Below are positions 16,852-26,162 of a DNA stretch of 64,000 nt, one piece after another. Source of the DNA: Leeuwenhoekiella nanhaiensis (GTDB lineage: Bacteria; Bacteroidota; Bacteroidia; Flavobacteriales; Flavobacteriaceae); NCBI RefSeq assembly GCF_002744755.1, contig NZ_KZ319292.1:180514-244513 (forward strand). Direction: 5' to 3'. Within the stretch, counting starts at the first letter, position 1; each line of letters begins with the position of its first letter. The position numbers and the translations under genes are program-made. Below the pieces are notes generated by a model. The model did not search any database. It saw nothing but the letters and a program-made list of their open reading frames with translations, and had not been told where the DNA came from.

Positions 16852-18801
16852 TTATTTTTTATTAAACACAGAGACTTTTTTGCTGTACTCCACATTGTCA
16901 CGAGTTACTATCCGCACAACATAAATTCCATCACTCCAGGTGTTTGAAGGAATGGTGACTTTTGAACTGGTACCTTCATTTATTTTGGAGACCAATAACT
17001 TACCGGTAATATCGTAAACACTTATATCTTTTAGTTCTGTTTCAAGCGGGTTTAGAATGGTAAGTTCGGCTAAACCATTATTTTGATATACAGCAAAAGA
17101 TTCCTTTACCTCTTCAGCTAAATCCAGATTTTCTTTATTCCCATCTTTAAAACGAACCTCAAAACGATCTGCATAACTTCCTTTAGGGAGTTCAAATTCA
17201 TAGGTTTGATTTAAGATATCGTGATATTCATCAGTTTCTTTGTCATATAAATAGATGCCTTCGTCTGGAGTGAAATTCAAATCAGTCACTCGCATAGCAT
17301 AGAAATTAGTCTCTTTTTCACCATCAACTTTAAGAGCAAGGGCAACATCTATAGAATATGGGAAATTATTGATTAGAAACGGGCGATTTTCACCTTCTAA
17401 TTTGAAATTGACATCTGTCTTTAATAGAGTTCGGTTTTGACCGTCAGCCGCATAGTCATAACCCATTGTTGATTCATCAAACATGACGCCTTTGAGTGTA
17501 CGCGTGTAGGTTTTGTTGATAAATGTTTCAAGGGTAAATTTTGGAAGCACAAGGAAACCATTTTCATCATAAGTGATTTGCCCAGGGCTCAGGCTTACAT
17601 TGGTTTGGGTACTGGTCTTTTTCGAACCTTTTCCAGGCTTTCTGAAATCAGAATTCGGATTGCTATCTTCTTTTTGGAAAACTCTGAAATCATTCTTGGC
17701 AATTATCTTGTATTCTGTCCCATCAGTTAAATTATCACTTCCCAATACAAAAAATCCCTGACCAACGGGTGCATAACGTCTGCCAATACCATCTGTACCC
17801 GAACCACCTAAAAATGCAGGAGCAGACATGACAGTACCATCATCATTGTATCTTAAATAGGTAGCTCCTGTATAAGTGCCTGCAGAACCACAGGTTCCAT
17901 CAGGAACATAAGTGCCATAACCCCCTTGGTAGTCAAATAGATAGTGTGACTGAACGCGTTCATCAGATTCCCAGAAGTAAGCTTCTCCCGTAATTACTTC
18001 AGGGCCTGTTGCAGGAGTGCCTACACCTTCACACCCTGAAACATTACCTGCGGAGTTATAGAGCAGGTAGTAACTTAGATTCATTGCAGAAGGATAGGGG
18101 TTACCAACTAATGTACGTTGTCCTTTTTTTACAGCTACTTCAATAGTACCGTTATTGGGTCTTCCTCTAAAATCAAATGCTGTACTGGTAGGGGTAGTTC
18201 CTCCACCAACGCCTTTCATAGAAAATCCTTCACCTGGAAGAAGGGGATTGGCGGCGTCAACTTTCTTCCAGCCCGAATATCCTTGAGTAGCAATGTATTT
18301 GTATAGCCAGGTGGTAGAGATAGTTAATGGGCTGATTTGACCGTCGTACCCGCCAGTGAAAGAAGCTGCATTACTATTTAATTCATCAACAACCTGATAA
18401 ATACCACCTCCCATATTAGAACTCATATAAAATCGAGCATTTCCCGTGTTTCCATTTCCACCTGCACTTTCAAGCGGATCTCCAACTGGAGATGTCCACA
18501 TGTGGTAATCCCAGGCGTTACGGGTGTTTTCCTGATAAACAGATACAATACCATTCCCTGAATTTGCAGAGCTGTTATCTCCCTGAATCAACTGGCCTTC
18601 TTCACGAAGATATAGATTCCCACCATCCTGATCGGGTGTTCCATCCATTCCAATTTCCTGCGTTACAAAAAGTATTTCACCTTTATTGTAAACATAAGTC
18701 TGATCTGCTGCTGTCCCAGCAGTAGCAGATTTGATGTGTAATTGCCCCATCGCAAAAACAGGTAACATCAAAAAAATGATTTTGGAGTAAAATTTTCCCA
18801 T
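16852..18801 (-). CDS. T9SS type A sorting-domain protein, secreted or cell-surface
   Basis: A 649-residue exported protein. Signal peptide residues 1-19 (FLMLPVFAMG-Q). The C-terminal ~75 residues form a Por secretion-system sorting domain: NGLAELTILNPLETELKDISVYDITGKLL... ending in GIYVVRIVTRDNVEYSKKVSVF, which directs export through the type IX system. The body is rich in Gly, Thr, Asn and aromatic residues, with no recognised catalytic motif. A -7 box lies 25 bp upstream. The DUF2752 and CCC-motif genes follow directly. Its role is unknown; adhesin or matrix protein is a guess. Confidence 0.88.
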   Translation of the reverse strand: MGKFYSKIIFLMLPVFAMGQLHIKSATAGTAADQTYVYNKGEILFVTQEIGMDGTPDQDGGNLYLREEGQLIQGDNSSANSGNGIVSVYQENTRNAWDYHMWTSPVGDPLESAGGNGNTGNARFYMSSNMGGGIYQVVDELNSNAASFTGGYDGQISPLTISTTWLYKYIATQGYSGWKKVDAANPLLPGEGFSMKGVGGGTTPTSTAFDFRGRPNNGTIEVAVKKGQRTLVGNPYPSAMNLSYYLLYNSAGNVSGCEGVGTPATGPEVITGEAYFWESDERVQSHYLFDYQGGYGTYVPDGTCGSAGTYTGATYLRYNDDGTVMSAPAFLGGSGTDGIGRRYAPVGQGFFVLGSDNLTDGTEYKIIAKNDFRVFQKEDSNPNSDFRKPGKGSKKTSTQTNVSLSPGQITYDENGFLVLPKFTLETFINKTYTRTLKGVMFDESTMGYDYAADGQNRTLLKTDVNFKLEGENRPFLINNFPYSIDVALALKVDGEKETNFYAMRVTDLNFTPDEGIYLYDKETDEYHDILNQTYEFELPKGSYADRFEVRFKDGNKENLDLAEEVKESFAVYQNNGLAELTILNPLETELKDISVYDITGKLLVSKINEGTSSKVTIPSNTWSDGIYVVRIVTRDNVEYSKKVSVFNKK

Positions 18802-18826
18802 AATGAAATATTTTTGTAAAGATAAT

Positions 18827-18834
18827 CAAATTTA
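18827..18834 (-). promoter_or_regulatory. -7 box upstream of the T9SS cargo gene
   Basis: TAAATTTG on the minus strand, 25 bp before the ATG at 18801. Confidence 0.45.
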
Positions 18835-18894
18835 ACTAGAATATAATCTTTTTAAAGAGGTTTTGGTGTATTTCATCGAATAATTAAGTAGTTT

Positions 18895-19446
18895 ATGAAT
18901 TTTGAATTAAAAATTGGGCAACGTGTAAGTTTATTAGATGAAGCGATCTCTGGATTGATTACTCGATTGGAAGGCGAAATGGTTTATATTCAGACCGATT
19001 ACGACTTCGAAATGATTGTTTCCAGAAATGAAATAATACCGGATAAGAAGCTTGATATCAGCTTTAATTCTGATTTTAATAGCGCGTTAGAACAGAAAAA
19101 TGAAGCTTACGAAAGAAGGAAAAAGCCTACAAATAGGATCAAAGGTACAACTCCGCCAATGGAAGTTGATTTGCATATACATCAACTTACACCAAATGAA
19201 CGGGGTATGAGTGCATTTGATAAATTAAATCTGCAAATGGATGTCGCCCGCTCAAAACTGGAATTTGCACTTTCCAGGCGAATACAGCGTGTGGTATTTA
19301 TTCATGGAGTTGGGGAGGGTGTGCTCAGGGCTGAATTAGAGTATCTTTTTTCAAGATATGAACAGGTTAAATACTACGATGCAGATTACCAAAAGTATGG
19401 GTTAGGAGCTACCGAGATTTACATTTACCAAAATTCAGTCGGCTAG
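18895..19446 (+). CDS. Smr-domain protein (DUF2027-like N-terminus)
   Basis: A 183-residue protein. The C-terminal Smr domain begins at about residue 95 with [10 protein letters not shown] and continues to [20 protein letters not shown]; these HxH and HGxG motifs match the small MutS-related domain, a nuclease-like fold. The N-terminal ~70 residues ([26 protein letters not shown]) resemble the DUF2027 beta domain that is joined to Smr in Bacteroidota. There is no MutS2 ATPase part. The last 4 bp overlap the convergent lipoprotein gene. Nucleic-acid cleavage is likely from the family but the target is unknown. Confidence 0.85.
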   Translation: MNFELKIGQRVSLLDEAISGLITRLEGEMVYIQTDYDFEMIVSRNEIIPDKKLDISFNSDFNSALEQKNEAYERRKKPTNRIKGTTPPMEVDLHIHQLTPNERGMSAFDKLNLQMDVARSKLEFALSRRIQRVVFIHGVGEGVLRAELEYLFSRYEQVKYYDADYQKYGLGATEIYIYQNSVG

Positions 19447-20375
19447 CGTTCGGGGGTTTCAGTGATTGTTTGGTCTGGAGCCTCTAAGTCTCCAAAGAAT
19501 AAGGACTCCTGTCTGATAGTCTCTGATCCCGAGTTATTCACAAAAACCAGATTTTCCAGACTTATGGTGAGGGTAATATTTTCCAATATATAGGTATGCT
19601 GGCGGTATTCTTCTATATTATAATCTATTGCCACGTTTGGATTGAGATAGTCGGGGCCAATAGATTCATCTGTTTCAGTATTTAAAGGATTCAGTGGTCC
19701 ATTTTCCGGGTTTGCTTCATTAATAGTTAAAACCCCATCGTTGTCATCATCAGGATCCATAAAATCAGGCAATTCATCACCATCTGTATTAAGTGATCCT
19801 TGCATATCTATTGAACCATCTTCATTAAAAACGACTCCTTCCCGGCTCGTAGGTACATTATCACCGTCATCATCAAAATCATAAGTATTGGGTATACCGT
19901 CTCCATCTAGATCTGTTGAGTCATTTAAAATTTCCTCAAACTCAGCCGCAATGCCGTCATTGTCATTAAAATCTCCCTGGGTCACAATTCTCAAATCGCC
20001 TTCGGCACTTATATACTCTTCATTTACTCTCGGTTGGGCTGGGGGAATGTCTGAACAGAAATAGTCTGAATCAACAACATCGTTGAATAATCTATAGGAA
20101 ACAAAAGAAGAATTACTCCTGCCTAAATCAATATCTACTTCACTTATTTCCTCAAGAATAGGAGTATCTGTTGTAAATCTGAATGCCAAAGCCTCAAAGG
20201 TCTCGGGATTTATTTTGTAGAAAATATAATTGGTAGCGGTTGTCTCATTGTCGTCAACGGTAGAGCAATATCGCACAGGTAAATCAGTAAAGTCAAATGA
20301 CGTGACAATCAGATCACCGTCATCACAAGAAACTATACCAATTAATAACAAAAATACCAGTCCAATCTTTTTCAT
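19443..20375 (-). CDS. Probable surface-exposed lipoprotein with acidic Ca-binding-type repeats
   Basis: Lipoprotein signal with the lipobox Cys at residue 17 (LIGIVSC), followed by DDGD, an acidic run close to the lipoprotein export signal that sends lipoproteins to the cell surface in Bacteroidota. The N-terminal half (20-135) matches no known domain. Residues about 150-240 hold three or four thrombospondin type 3-like acidic repeats ([37 protein letters not shown]) that usually bind calcium. The C-terminal third matches no known domain. It is a single gene with its own -7 box, convergent with the Smr gene. Confidence 0.78.
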   Translation of the reverse strand: MKKIGLVFLLLIGIVSCDDGDLIVTSFDFTDLPVRYCSTVDDNETTATNYIFYKINPETFEALAFRFTTDTPILEEISEVDIDLGRSNSSFVSYRLFNDVVDSDYFCSDIPPAQPRVNEEYISAEGDLRIVTQGDFNDNDGIAAEFEEILNDSTDLDGDGIPNTYDFDDDGDNVPTSREGVVFNEDGSIDMQGSLNTDGDELPDFMDPDDDNDGVLTINEANPENGPLNPLNTETDESIGPDYLNPNVAIDYNIEEYRQHTYILENITLTISLENLVFVNNSGSETIRQESLFFGDLEAPDQTITETPER

Positions 20376-20395
20376 ATCTCTTTAATTCTTTAGCG

Positions 20396-20403
20396 CAAAA
20401 ATA
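20396..20403 (-). promoter_or_regulatory. -7 box upstream of the acidic-repeat lipoprotein gene
   Basis: TATTTTTG on the minus strand, 20 bp before ATG 20375. It is divergent from the cysteine desulfurase box 51 bp away. Confidence 0.45.
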
Positions 20404-20454
20404 ATCGAATTGGTTTTTACAGGGCCTTCGGTTATCTAATAATTTTATTCTGGC

Positions 20455-20462
20455 TATTTTTG
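20455..20462 (+). promoter_or_regulatory. -7 box upstream of cysteine desulfurase
   Basis: TATTTTTG, 19 bp before ATG 20482. Confidence 0.45.
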
Positions 20463-20481
20463 CACCCTCTAAATTAGTCTT

Positions 20482-21627
20482 ATGAATCAGGTGTATTTTG
20501 ATAATGCAGCAACTACTGCATTACGCCCCGAAGTTATAGATCGCATGGTTGAGGTTATGCGTGAGGTGCCCGGAAATCCTTCTTCAACTCACGCTGTTGG
20601 CCGAAAAGCTAAGAGCATAATTGAGCAGGCACGTAAAACGATTGCCAATTATCTGCACGTTTCTCCTGCTGAAATTATTTTCACTTCCGGAGGGACCGAA
20701 GCAGACAATCTCATCATTAACAGTGCTGTGCGTGATCTGGATGTGAAGCATATCATCACCAGTCCCATTGAGCATCACGCGGTTTTACACACGGTAGAGC
20801 ACTTGGAAGAGCGCTTTCAGGTAAAGGTTTCGATGGTACGTATTAAGGAATGTGGCAGCGTCGATTTGGATCACCTCGAAGAATTGCTTCAGTCCTCAGA
20901 TAGCAAAACATTGATAAGCCTGATGCACATTAATAACGAAATAGGAAACTTGCTTGATCTGGAGCAGGTGAGCAATTTGGCCAGGACTTACAACGCCTTA
21001 TTTCACAGTGACATGGTTCAGTCTGTGGGGCATTTCGATTTAAATCTGAGCGAAATTAAGGTTGATTTCATCGCCGCAGCAGCTCATAAGTTTCACGGAC
21101 CAAAGGGAGTTGGTTTTGCCTTTCTGCGAAAAAATTCCAAAATAAAATCATTGATTTTTGGTGGCGGACAGGAGCGGGGTAGCCGTGCAGGTACTGAAGC
21201 GGTGCATAATATCGCAGGTATGGAAACTGCACTTATAAAAGCTCAGGAAAACCTGAACGCGGAGCGTAAACACATTGAGGAAATCAAATGGTATTTTAAA
21301 GAACAACTCGAAAAAAATATTCCCGGAGTTAATTTTAATGGGAACTGTCACGACGGGAGTCTAAGTACCTATACGTTATTAAACGTTTGCCTGCCGGTAC
21401 CACCCGAAAAATCATTGATGCTGCTTTTTCAATTGGATCTTAAAGGAATTGCCTGTTCAAAGGGAAGTGCGTGTCAGAGCGGCAGCGACCAGGGAAGCCA
21501 TGTACTTAATGCTTTTCTTCCTCAGGATAAGTTAGACAAGCCTTCTATTCGCTTTTCTTTTTCTCACGAGAATACAAAAGAACAGGTAGACTATGTGGTG
21601 CAGAGTCTTAAAGATTTCTTGAAGTAA
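20482..21627 (+). CDS. Cysteine desulfurase, NifS/IscS-like class V aminotransferase
   Basis: PLP enzyme that removes sulfur from cysteine as a protein persulfide for Fe-S clusters or thiolation. VYFDNAATTALRPEV starts the protein; the PLP lysine is in AAAHKFHGPKGVGF; GGQERGSRAGTEAVHNIAGM and the active-site Cys in CSKGSACQSGS are clear. The 381-residue length is group I size. It stands alone: no iscU, sufBCD or thiI gene is nearby. It may be a housekeeping NifS homologue in addition to a SufS elsewhere in the genome. Confidence 0.94.
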   Translation: MNQVYFDNAATTALRPEVIDRMVEVMREVPGNPSSTHAVGRKAKSIIEQARKTIANYLHVSPAEIIFTSGGTEADNLIINSAVRDLDVKHIITSPIEHHAVLHTVEHLEERFQVKVSMVRIKECGSVDLDHLEELLQSSDSKTLISLMHINNEIGNLLDLEQVSNLARTYNALFHSDMVQSVGHFDLNLSEIKVDFIAAAAHKFHGPKGVGFAFLRKNSKIKSLIFGGGQERGSRAGTEAVHNIAGMETALIKAQENLNAERKHIEEIKWYFKEQLEKNIPGVNFNGNCHDGSLSTYTLLNVCLPVPPEKSLMLLFQLDLKGIACSKGSACQSGSDQGSHVLNAFLPQDKLDKPSIRFSFSHENTKEQVDYVVQSLKDFLK

Positions 21628-21640
21628 AAACTTTCAACTT

Positions 21641-24097
21641 TTAAAATTTGGTGCTTACGCGAAAGTTAAACACCCGGGGTGTCAGATAATTAGGTACTGC
21701 ATATTGCTGCTGTGTCGCGGCGTCTCTCACAAAGGTGTTGGTTATGCTGTTCTGCCGGTCAAACACATTGAAAATTTCAAGACCAGCACTCAGTTCTTTA
21801 AATAAACCGCTTTTTTGGTTTTTACCGGAAGAATTGATGATCACATACGAAAATCCGATGTCAGATCTGAAATAGAATGGTAATCGAGTTGGATACAAAT
21901 AGGGATCGGTATAACTGGGTGATCCTCCCGGAAGTCCGGTTTGAAAAACGGTATTCAAGTACAACTTCAAATCAGGAATTGTAGGTACATAATCCTGAAA
22001 CAAAATTCCCAATTTTAAGCGCTGGTCTGTAGGACGTGGGATGTACCCCCGGTCATTTATAGATTCTTCGGTTTTGAGAATGCCTAAGCTGACCCAGCTT
22101 TCGGTTCCGGGAACAAATTCTCCTGAGAGTCTTAAATCAAGACCATAAGCATAAGCTTTTGCATCGTTATCGGCCCTGTAGCGTATCCTAACATTTTCGA
22201 GCGTATAGGCATTTACATCGGAAAGATTTTTATAATACAGTTCAGAATTCAGGGTAAATGGTCTTCCCCAAAGATCAAAACTCCAATCATTTCCCGCGAC
22301 CAGGTGCAGACTTTTTTGCGCCTTAACGTCAGGAACGACACGTCCCTGAAAATCCCGTAATTCCCGATAAAAAGGAGGCTGCAGGTAGAGACCTGCCGAA
22401 AATCGAAAAAGCATATCGGTATCCCAATTGGGCTTGAGACTGACTTGCCCACGTGGACTCACAATAACCTGTGTGTTTTGCGGCTGATTGAGACTGTTTA
22501 CAGTCCATAATTGCCCGCGTAAGCCCAGATTATACCAAAGCTTAGCGTTTTTTAGGTTTAGTCTTTTGCTGTATTGTGTATACGCTGAGATACGGTTGAT
22601 GTCAACCTCATTTTGGGCGCGAACGGCTGTAAAAGGTTCTAATGGAGTATCAAAAGGTTCGTAAGGCTGCTGATTCCTGAACCCTTCTAGCGGCGGTCTT
22701 ACCGAAAATCCTGCCGAGTCAATAATCTCATACTCCTGTAATCGATCCCGAATAGATTCGTGGCTCCATTTTAATCCCCATTCAAGAAGGTTATTATCTT
22801 TTTGGTATTGTCCGCGATGTTGAAGGTTTACGATGAGTGCATCCAGTTTATTGCGGGCGTGTGTAAGTTGGGAGCCTATGTCTTCTGTAAAATCAACACT
22901 GCCGGCTGAATCACTTCCTATATCTGTATTCGGGACACCTAAAGCATAACGTGCCAGAATATCATAATATTCCTGTTCCTGAGTATGGTATGCCGAAGCT
23001 ATAAGTTTAAGATTGAGATTTTCATTGGGCTTATAACTTCCGGAGAGTGCACCCAGAGCGGTGGTATAACGATCCTCTTCCTGACCTTCGTAATTTACGA
23101 CAAGAGCGATTGGATTGGCCAGGGTTCCAAAATTAGTCTGACGCGTTAGCGGCTCGTAATTGTAGCGGTTACTACTCAGGTTTCCCAAAAAATCCAACTG
23201 AAATTTAGTGTTGAAGGTATAGGTCAAATAGGTTTGGAAATCGGTAAAGCGTGGTTTGTAATTGGTTTCGGTTTGTTTGGCATTTACCAAAAGCGAATTA
23301 TCCCGGTATCGGGCACCTGCAAGTGCTGTGAACTTTTTGTTCTTTGAAAGTCCTTCCGCAGAAACCGAAACGCCTAAAAGACTTAAGTCTGCTGTCGCCG
23401 CAAAATCAACAGGTCTGCGATAGGTAATGTCTAAAACGGAAGAAAGCTTATCCCCGTATTTGGCCTGAAACCCACCTGCACTAAAATCGATATCACGTAC
23501 CAAATCTGCATTCACAATGCTAAAACCTTCCTGTTGTCCCGAGCGTATGAGAAAAGGGCGGTAGACTTCAATGTCGTTTATGTAGATTAAGTTTTCATCA
23601 TAATTGCCGCCGCGCACAGCGTATTGCGTGCTGAGCTCATTGTTAGAACTCACGCCGGGGAGTGTTTGCAGCAGGTTTTCAACTCCGGGGTTGGCGCCGG
23701 GGATTTTCCGTACCGTTTCGGGGTCGAGACTTGTAATGCCTTCAATCTGATCTCTATTGTCTCCCGAAATTATCACTGTTGATATTTGTTCAACAGCTAC
23801 TTTGAGCACCGGATTGAATTCAAAAATTTCGCCTTCCTTAAGCCGGAATTGCTGTCTTACCGGCATAAATCCGATGTGCGTAAACTGTACTTCAACAACG
23901 GTATTTGCGGGGATTTTTAGGGTATAAAAGCCTGTTTCTGTACTTGTAGTTCCCCTTACGGAAGTGCTTATGTTGGTTTGCTCTAAGGGCCTTTCATTTT
24001 CCCCAAATACAATTCCGGTTAGTGTGGCTTCCTGTGCAAATACAGCCTGTGTTGCCAGAATCAGAATACCGGTAAGAAGATAGACGAGACGCTTCAA
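21641..24097 (-). CDS. TonB-dependent outer membrane receptor with carboxypeptidase-like N-terminal domain
   Basis: An 818-residue outer-membrane transporter. Signal peptide 1-21 (LATQAVFA-Q) is followed by a beta-sandwich extension of the carboxypeptidase regulatory type (TLTGIVFGENERPLEQTNI), then the plug domain with IPGANPGVENLLQTLPGV and YAVRGGNYDENLIYINDIE, and a C-terminal barrel ending in NYLTPRVFNFRVSTKF with the usual terminal Phe. No SusD partner is adjacent, so it is not a classic SusCD locus. The M23 peptidase gene ends 5 bp upstream in the same operon. The substrate is unknown. Confidence 0.92.
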   Translation of the reverse strand: MKRLVYLLTGILILATQAVFAQEATLTGIVFGENERPLEQTNISTSVRGTTSTETGFYTLKIPANTVVEVQFTHIGFMPVRQQFRLKEGEIFEFNPVLKVAVEQISTVIISGDNRDQIEGITSLDPETVRKIPGANPGVENLLQTLPGVSSNNELSTQYAVRGGNYDENLIYINDIEVYRPFLIRSGQQEGFSIVNADLVRDIDFSAGGFQAKYGDKLSSVLDITYRRPVDFAATADLSLLGVSVSAEGLSKNKKFTALAGARYRDNSLLVNAKQTETNYKPRFTDFQTYLTYTFNTKFQLDFLGNLSSNRYNYEPLTRQTNFGTLANPIALVVNYEGQEEDRYTTALGALSGSYKPNENLNLKLIASAYHTQEQEYYDILARYALGVPNTDIGSDSAGSVDFTEDIGSQLTHARNKLDALIVNLQHRGQYQKDNNLLEWGLKWSHESIRDRLQEYEIIDSAGFSVRPPLEGFRNQQPYEPFDTPLEPFTAVRAQNEVDINRISAYTQYSKRLNLKNAKLWYNLGLRGQLWTVNSLNQPQNTQVIVSPRGQVSLKPNWDTDMLFRFSAGLYLQPPFYRELRDFQGRVVPDVKAQKSLHLVAGNDWSFDLWGRPFTLNSELYYKNLSDVNAYTLENVRIRYRADNDAKAYAYGLDLRLSGEFVPGTESWVSLGILKTEESINDRGYIPRPTDQRLKLGILFQDYVPTIPDLKLYLNTVFQTGLPGGSPSYTDPYLYPTRLPFYFRSDIGFSYVIINSSGKNQKSGLFKELSAGLEIFNVFDRQNSITNTFVRDAATQQQYAVPNYLTPRVFNFRVSTKF

Positions 24098-24102
24098 TAC
24101 GA

Positions 24103-25794
24103 TTATTTTCGGTAAAAAGTTGCGCTAAAAGTAGTGCTATTTCCTACATTATCGGTCACAATCAGTTTAAAATCATTTGCTCCGCTTACACTGATTCCAT
24201 CTTCAAAAAAATAGCGAAGCCTGTTGTTTTTGTATTCATATTCGAGCAAAGCAAATTTTCCATTGATGGTTGCTCTATAACTTTTGATACCGCTGTCTCT
24301 GTCGCTAATTTTAAAATCGATATGCTTCAGTTCAGAAATCCATTTTCCATCTTTAAAGTCAAGCGACTCAATGGAAGGTCCCGTTGTGTCAAGACCTATT
24401 TTAAAATCTCCCAGGCTGTTTACGGTTGCAGAAAGTTCATCTCCATTTAGGGTCGCGCCTTCATAACTTAACAAACCGCGGCTGTTTACCCTACCAATAT
24501 ACAAGCGTTCGCGATCCTGTGGTTTAAATGCCGAAACATCATAACCCAGGCGTATGTATTCGTGAACAGGAATCGTATCCTGATCGAGGTGCAGGGCATC
24601 TGTATTTGCTTTGATATCCAGATAGTAATCATCATAAAAGGCACCTTTCGGAATAAAAAGTGACCAGGAGCCAACTTCAAAATTCTGAGCCGTCTCGGGC
24701 TGCACCAAATAAGGTGTTTCTTTAGAGATTAAAGGATTTACGGTGTTTTCCTTTTGAATAGTAATGGGAACCGTGAGCGTGGTAGTGTTTCCGGGCAGGT
24801 CTGAAATTTTGATGGTATACAAAGCAGAACCTCCTTCTTTTGAGAGATTGAGAATTCCTTTGTTCTGCTCCATCTTAAAAATGCTTAGCGGATTGTTACG
24901 CTCTATAAACAGCTTTTGAACGCGATCCCTTTCAGATTCAAAGAGCGCATAATCAATCATGCGGTTCAGGTAGCGGGTTTCTGCAAAAGAGAACTTGTCC
25001 ATTTCTACTTCCAGCGTTTTAGACCCGTTTAAGCGTGTTTCAATTTTATAAATCCCGTTGCTGTTGGGTGCGCCATCCTGCCGGTCGATGGTCCCGATAG
25101 CAAAACCTATCGGCCCATATGCGGTTACTTTTTCACTTAAAAAATTACCATCGGGCTGTTTGGTAAACTTCAATCGCACCTTGTTTCTCGAGTTATTTAC
25201 GGTGCTGGTATCTGAAAGTGCGTAAACCAGAAGGTCATTTATAACCGGTGCGCTGTGGTCAGGTACGTCAACGCCAAACAATTGGGCATTCATAGGCCGC
25301 TCATTCTTATCACGAATTTCAAAATGCACGTGCGGGCCGCCGCTGCTACCGGTATTGCCGCTGTAGGCGACCAGCTGACCCTGATCAACCGGTAATTCAT
25401 CGGGATTGGGAAACAATTCAATCTCATAGCTTTCAGCCTCGTACTGTCTTGCTTTCACATAGTCGTCAACAGCCCCTGCAAAAGCATCCAGATGACCGTA
25501 AACGGTGACGTACCCATTGGGATGGGTAATGTACAGGGCCTTTCCATAACCGTAATGCGAAATTTTGATTCGGCTAACGTAACCTGATGCGCTGGCCACC
25601 ACATCAAGGCCGGTGCGTCCCTGTGTTTTAATATCCAGACCGCTGTGAAAATGATTGCTTCTCAATTCGCCAAATGAACCTGCAAGAACCGTGGGGATCT
25701 TCAGGGGTTTGATAAAATAGTCCTGAGGAATTTCGTCCTGAGCCAGGGCAATTGCCGAAATAAGTAGAAAAAAGAAGCTGAAAATGTTTTGCAC
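24103..25794 (-). CDS. M23 (LytM) family metallopeptidase, secreted
   Basis: A 563-residue exported protein with a signal peptide (residues 1-19). The M23 domain lies near the N-terminus: zinc ligands His50 and Asp54 in HSGLD, plus His155/His157 in GPHVHFEIRD, with a further conserved His101 in YGHLDA. All key residues are present, so it should cleave peptidoglycan cross-links. The rest (about 170-563) is beta-rich and may bind partners. It precedes the TonB receptor gene by 5 bp, which suggests a shared operon; no obvious promoter lies within 200 bp. Confidence 0.92.
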   Translation of the reverse strand: MQNIFSFFFLLISAIALAQDEIPQDYFIKPLKIPTVLAGSFGELRSNHFHSGLDIKTQGRTGLDVVASASGYVSRIKISHYGYGKALYITHPNGYVTVYGHLDAFAGAVDDYVKARQYEAESYEIELFPNPDELPVDQGQLVAYSGNTGSSGGPHVHFEIRDKNERPMNAQLFGVDVPDHSAPVINDLLVYALSDTSTVNNSRNKVRLKFTKQPDGNFLSEKVTAYGPIGFAIGTIDRQDGAPNSNGIYKIETRLNGSKTLEVEMDKFSFAETRYLNRMIDYALFESERDRVQKLFIERNNPLSIFKMEQNKGILNLSKEGGSALYTIKISDLPGNTTTLTVPITIQKENTVNPLISKETPYLVQPETAQNFEVGSWSLFIPKGAFYDDYYLDIKANTDALHLDQDTIPVHEYIRLGYDVSAFKPQDRERLYIGRVNSRGLLSYEGATLNGDELSATVNSLGDFKIGLDTTGPSIESLDFKDGKWISELKHIDFKISDRDSGIKSYRATINGKFALLEYEYKNNRLRYFFEDGISVSGANDFKLIVTDNVGNSTTFSATFYRK

Positions 25795-26027
25795 AGATTT
25801 TGAATATTGGGTTCCGCAGAGCGGAAAATTAGTTAACAGGAATTGATTTTTCTAATAGGTTACCAAAATGGTGCCGTTCCTGATGCTCTAAAGTAAAAAA
25901 TAAGATCGAAGTTTTATTTTAATACTATTCGGTTGACACTCTAATTTAACTGTTGGATACTAGAAAACGTATTTCCGGTTCTGGTTTTTACGAACATTGA
26001 GCTTCTCGACATATAGGATTATCAACC

Positions 26028-26056
26028 CAAAAATACCTGCCCGGTTTCATATTCAA
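26028..26056 (-). promoter_or_regulatory. Minus-strand promoter candidate far upstream of the M23 gene
   Basis: On the minus strand: TTG (26054-26056), 18 bp, TATTTTTG (26028-26035). Both elements and the spacing fit the Bacteroidota consensus. It points toward the M23 gene 234 bp away. Confidence 0.4.
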
Positions 26057-26103
26057 TTGTTTATCTAATGGCGGTAACAGCTTTAAAAATAAAATAGATT
26101 GTA

Positions 26104-26134
26104 TTGTGTTATTAGATGTCGAATGTTAACTTTG
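26104..26134 (+). promoter_or_regulatory. Promoter of the coiled-coil/zapA operon
   Basis: TTG at 26104-26106, 20 bp, TAACTTTG at 26127-26134. Of the promoter candidates in the window, this one matches the consensus best in both boxes and spacing; the first ATG is 28 bp downstream. Confidence 0.62.
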
Positions 26135-26162
26135 TGAGACCAAGCATTGTTAAAAAAAGGTT

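Larger units (their letters stand above)
25795..26162. other. 368-bp intergenic region between the M23 operon and the zapA operon
   Basis: No gene is seen here on either strand. It holds a small hairpin (TTCCGC/GCGGAA, 25812-25826), a minus-strand promoter candidate at 26028-26056, and the plus-strand promoter of the zapA operon at 26104-26134. The region is AT-rich. If the minus-strand promoter drives the M23 gene, the mRNA leader would be about 230 nt. Confidence 0.6.

Noticed and set aside
25812..25826. TTCCGC/GCGGAA hairpin upstream of the M23 gene as a terminator
   Set aside because: The stem is only 6 bp with no T run; kept only as a possible leader hairpin.
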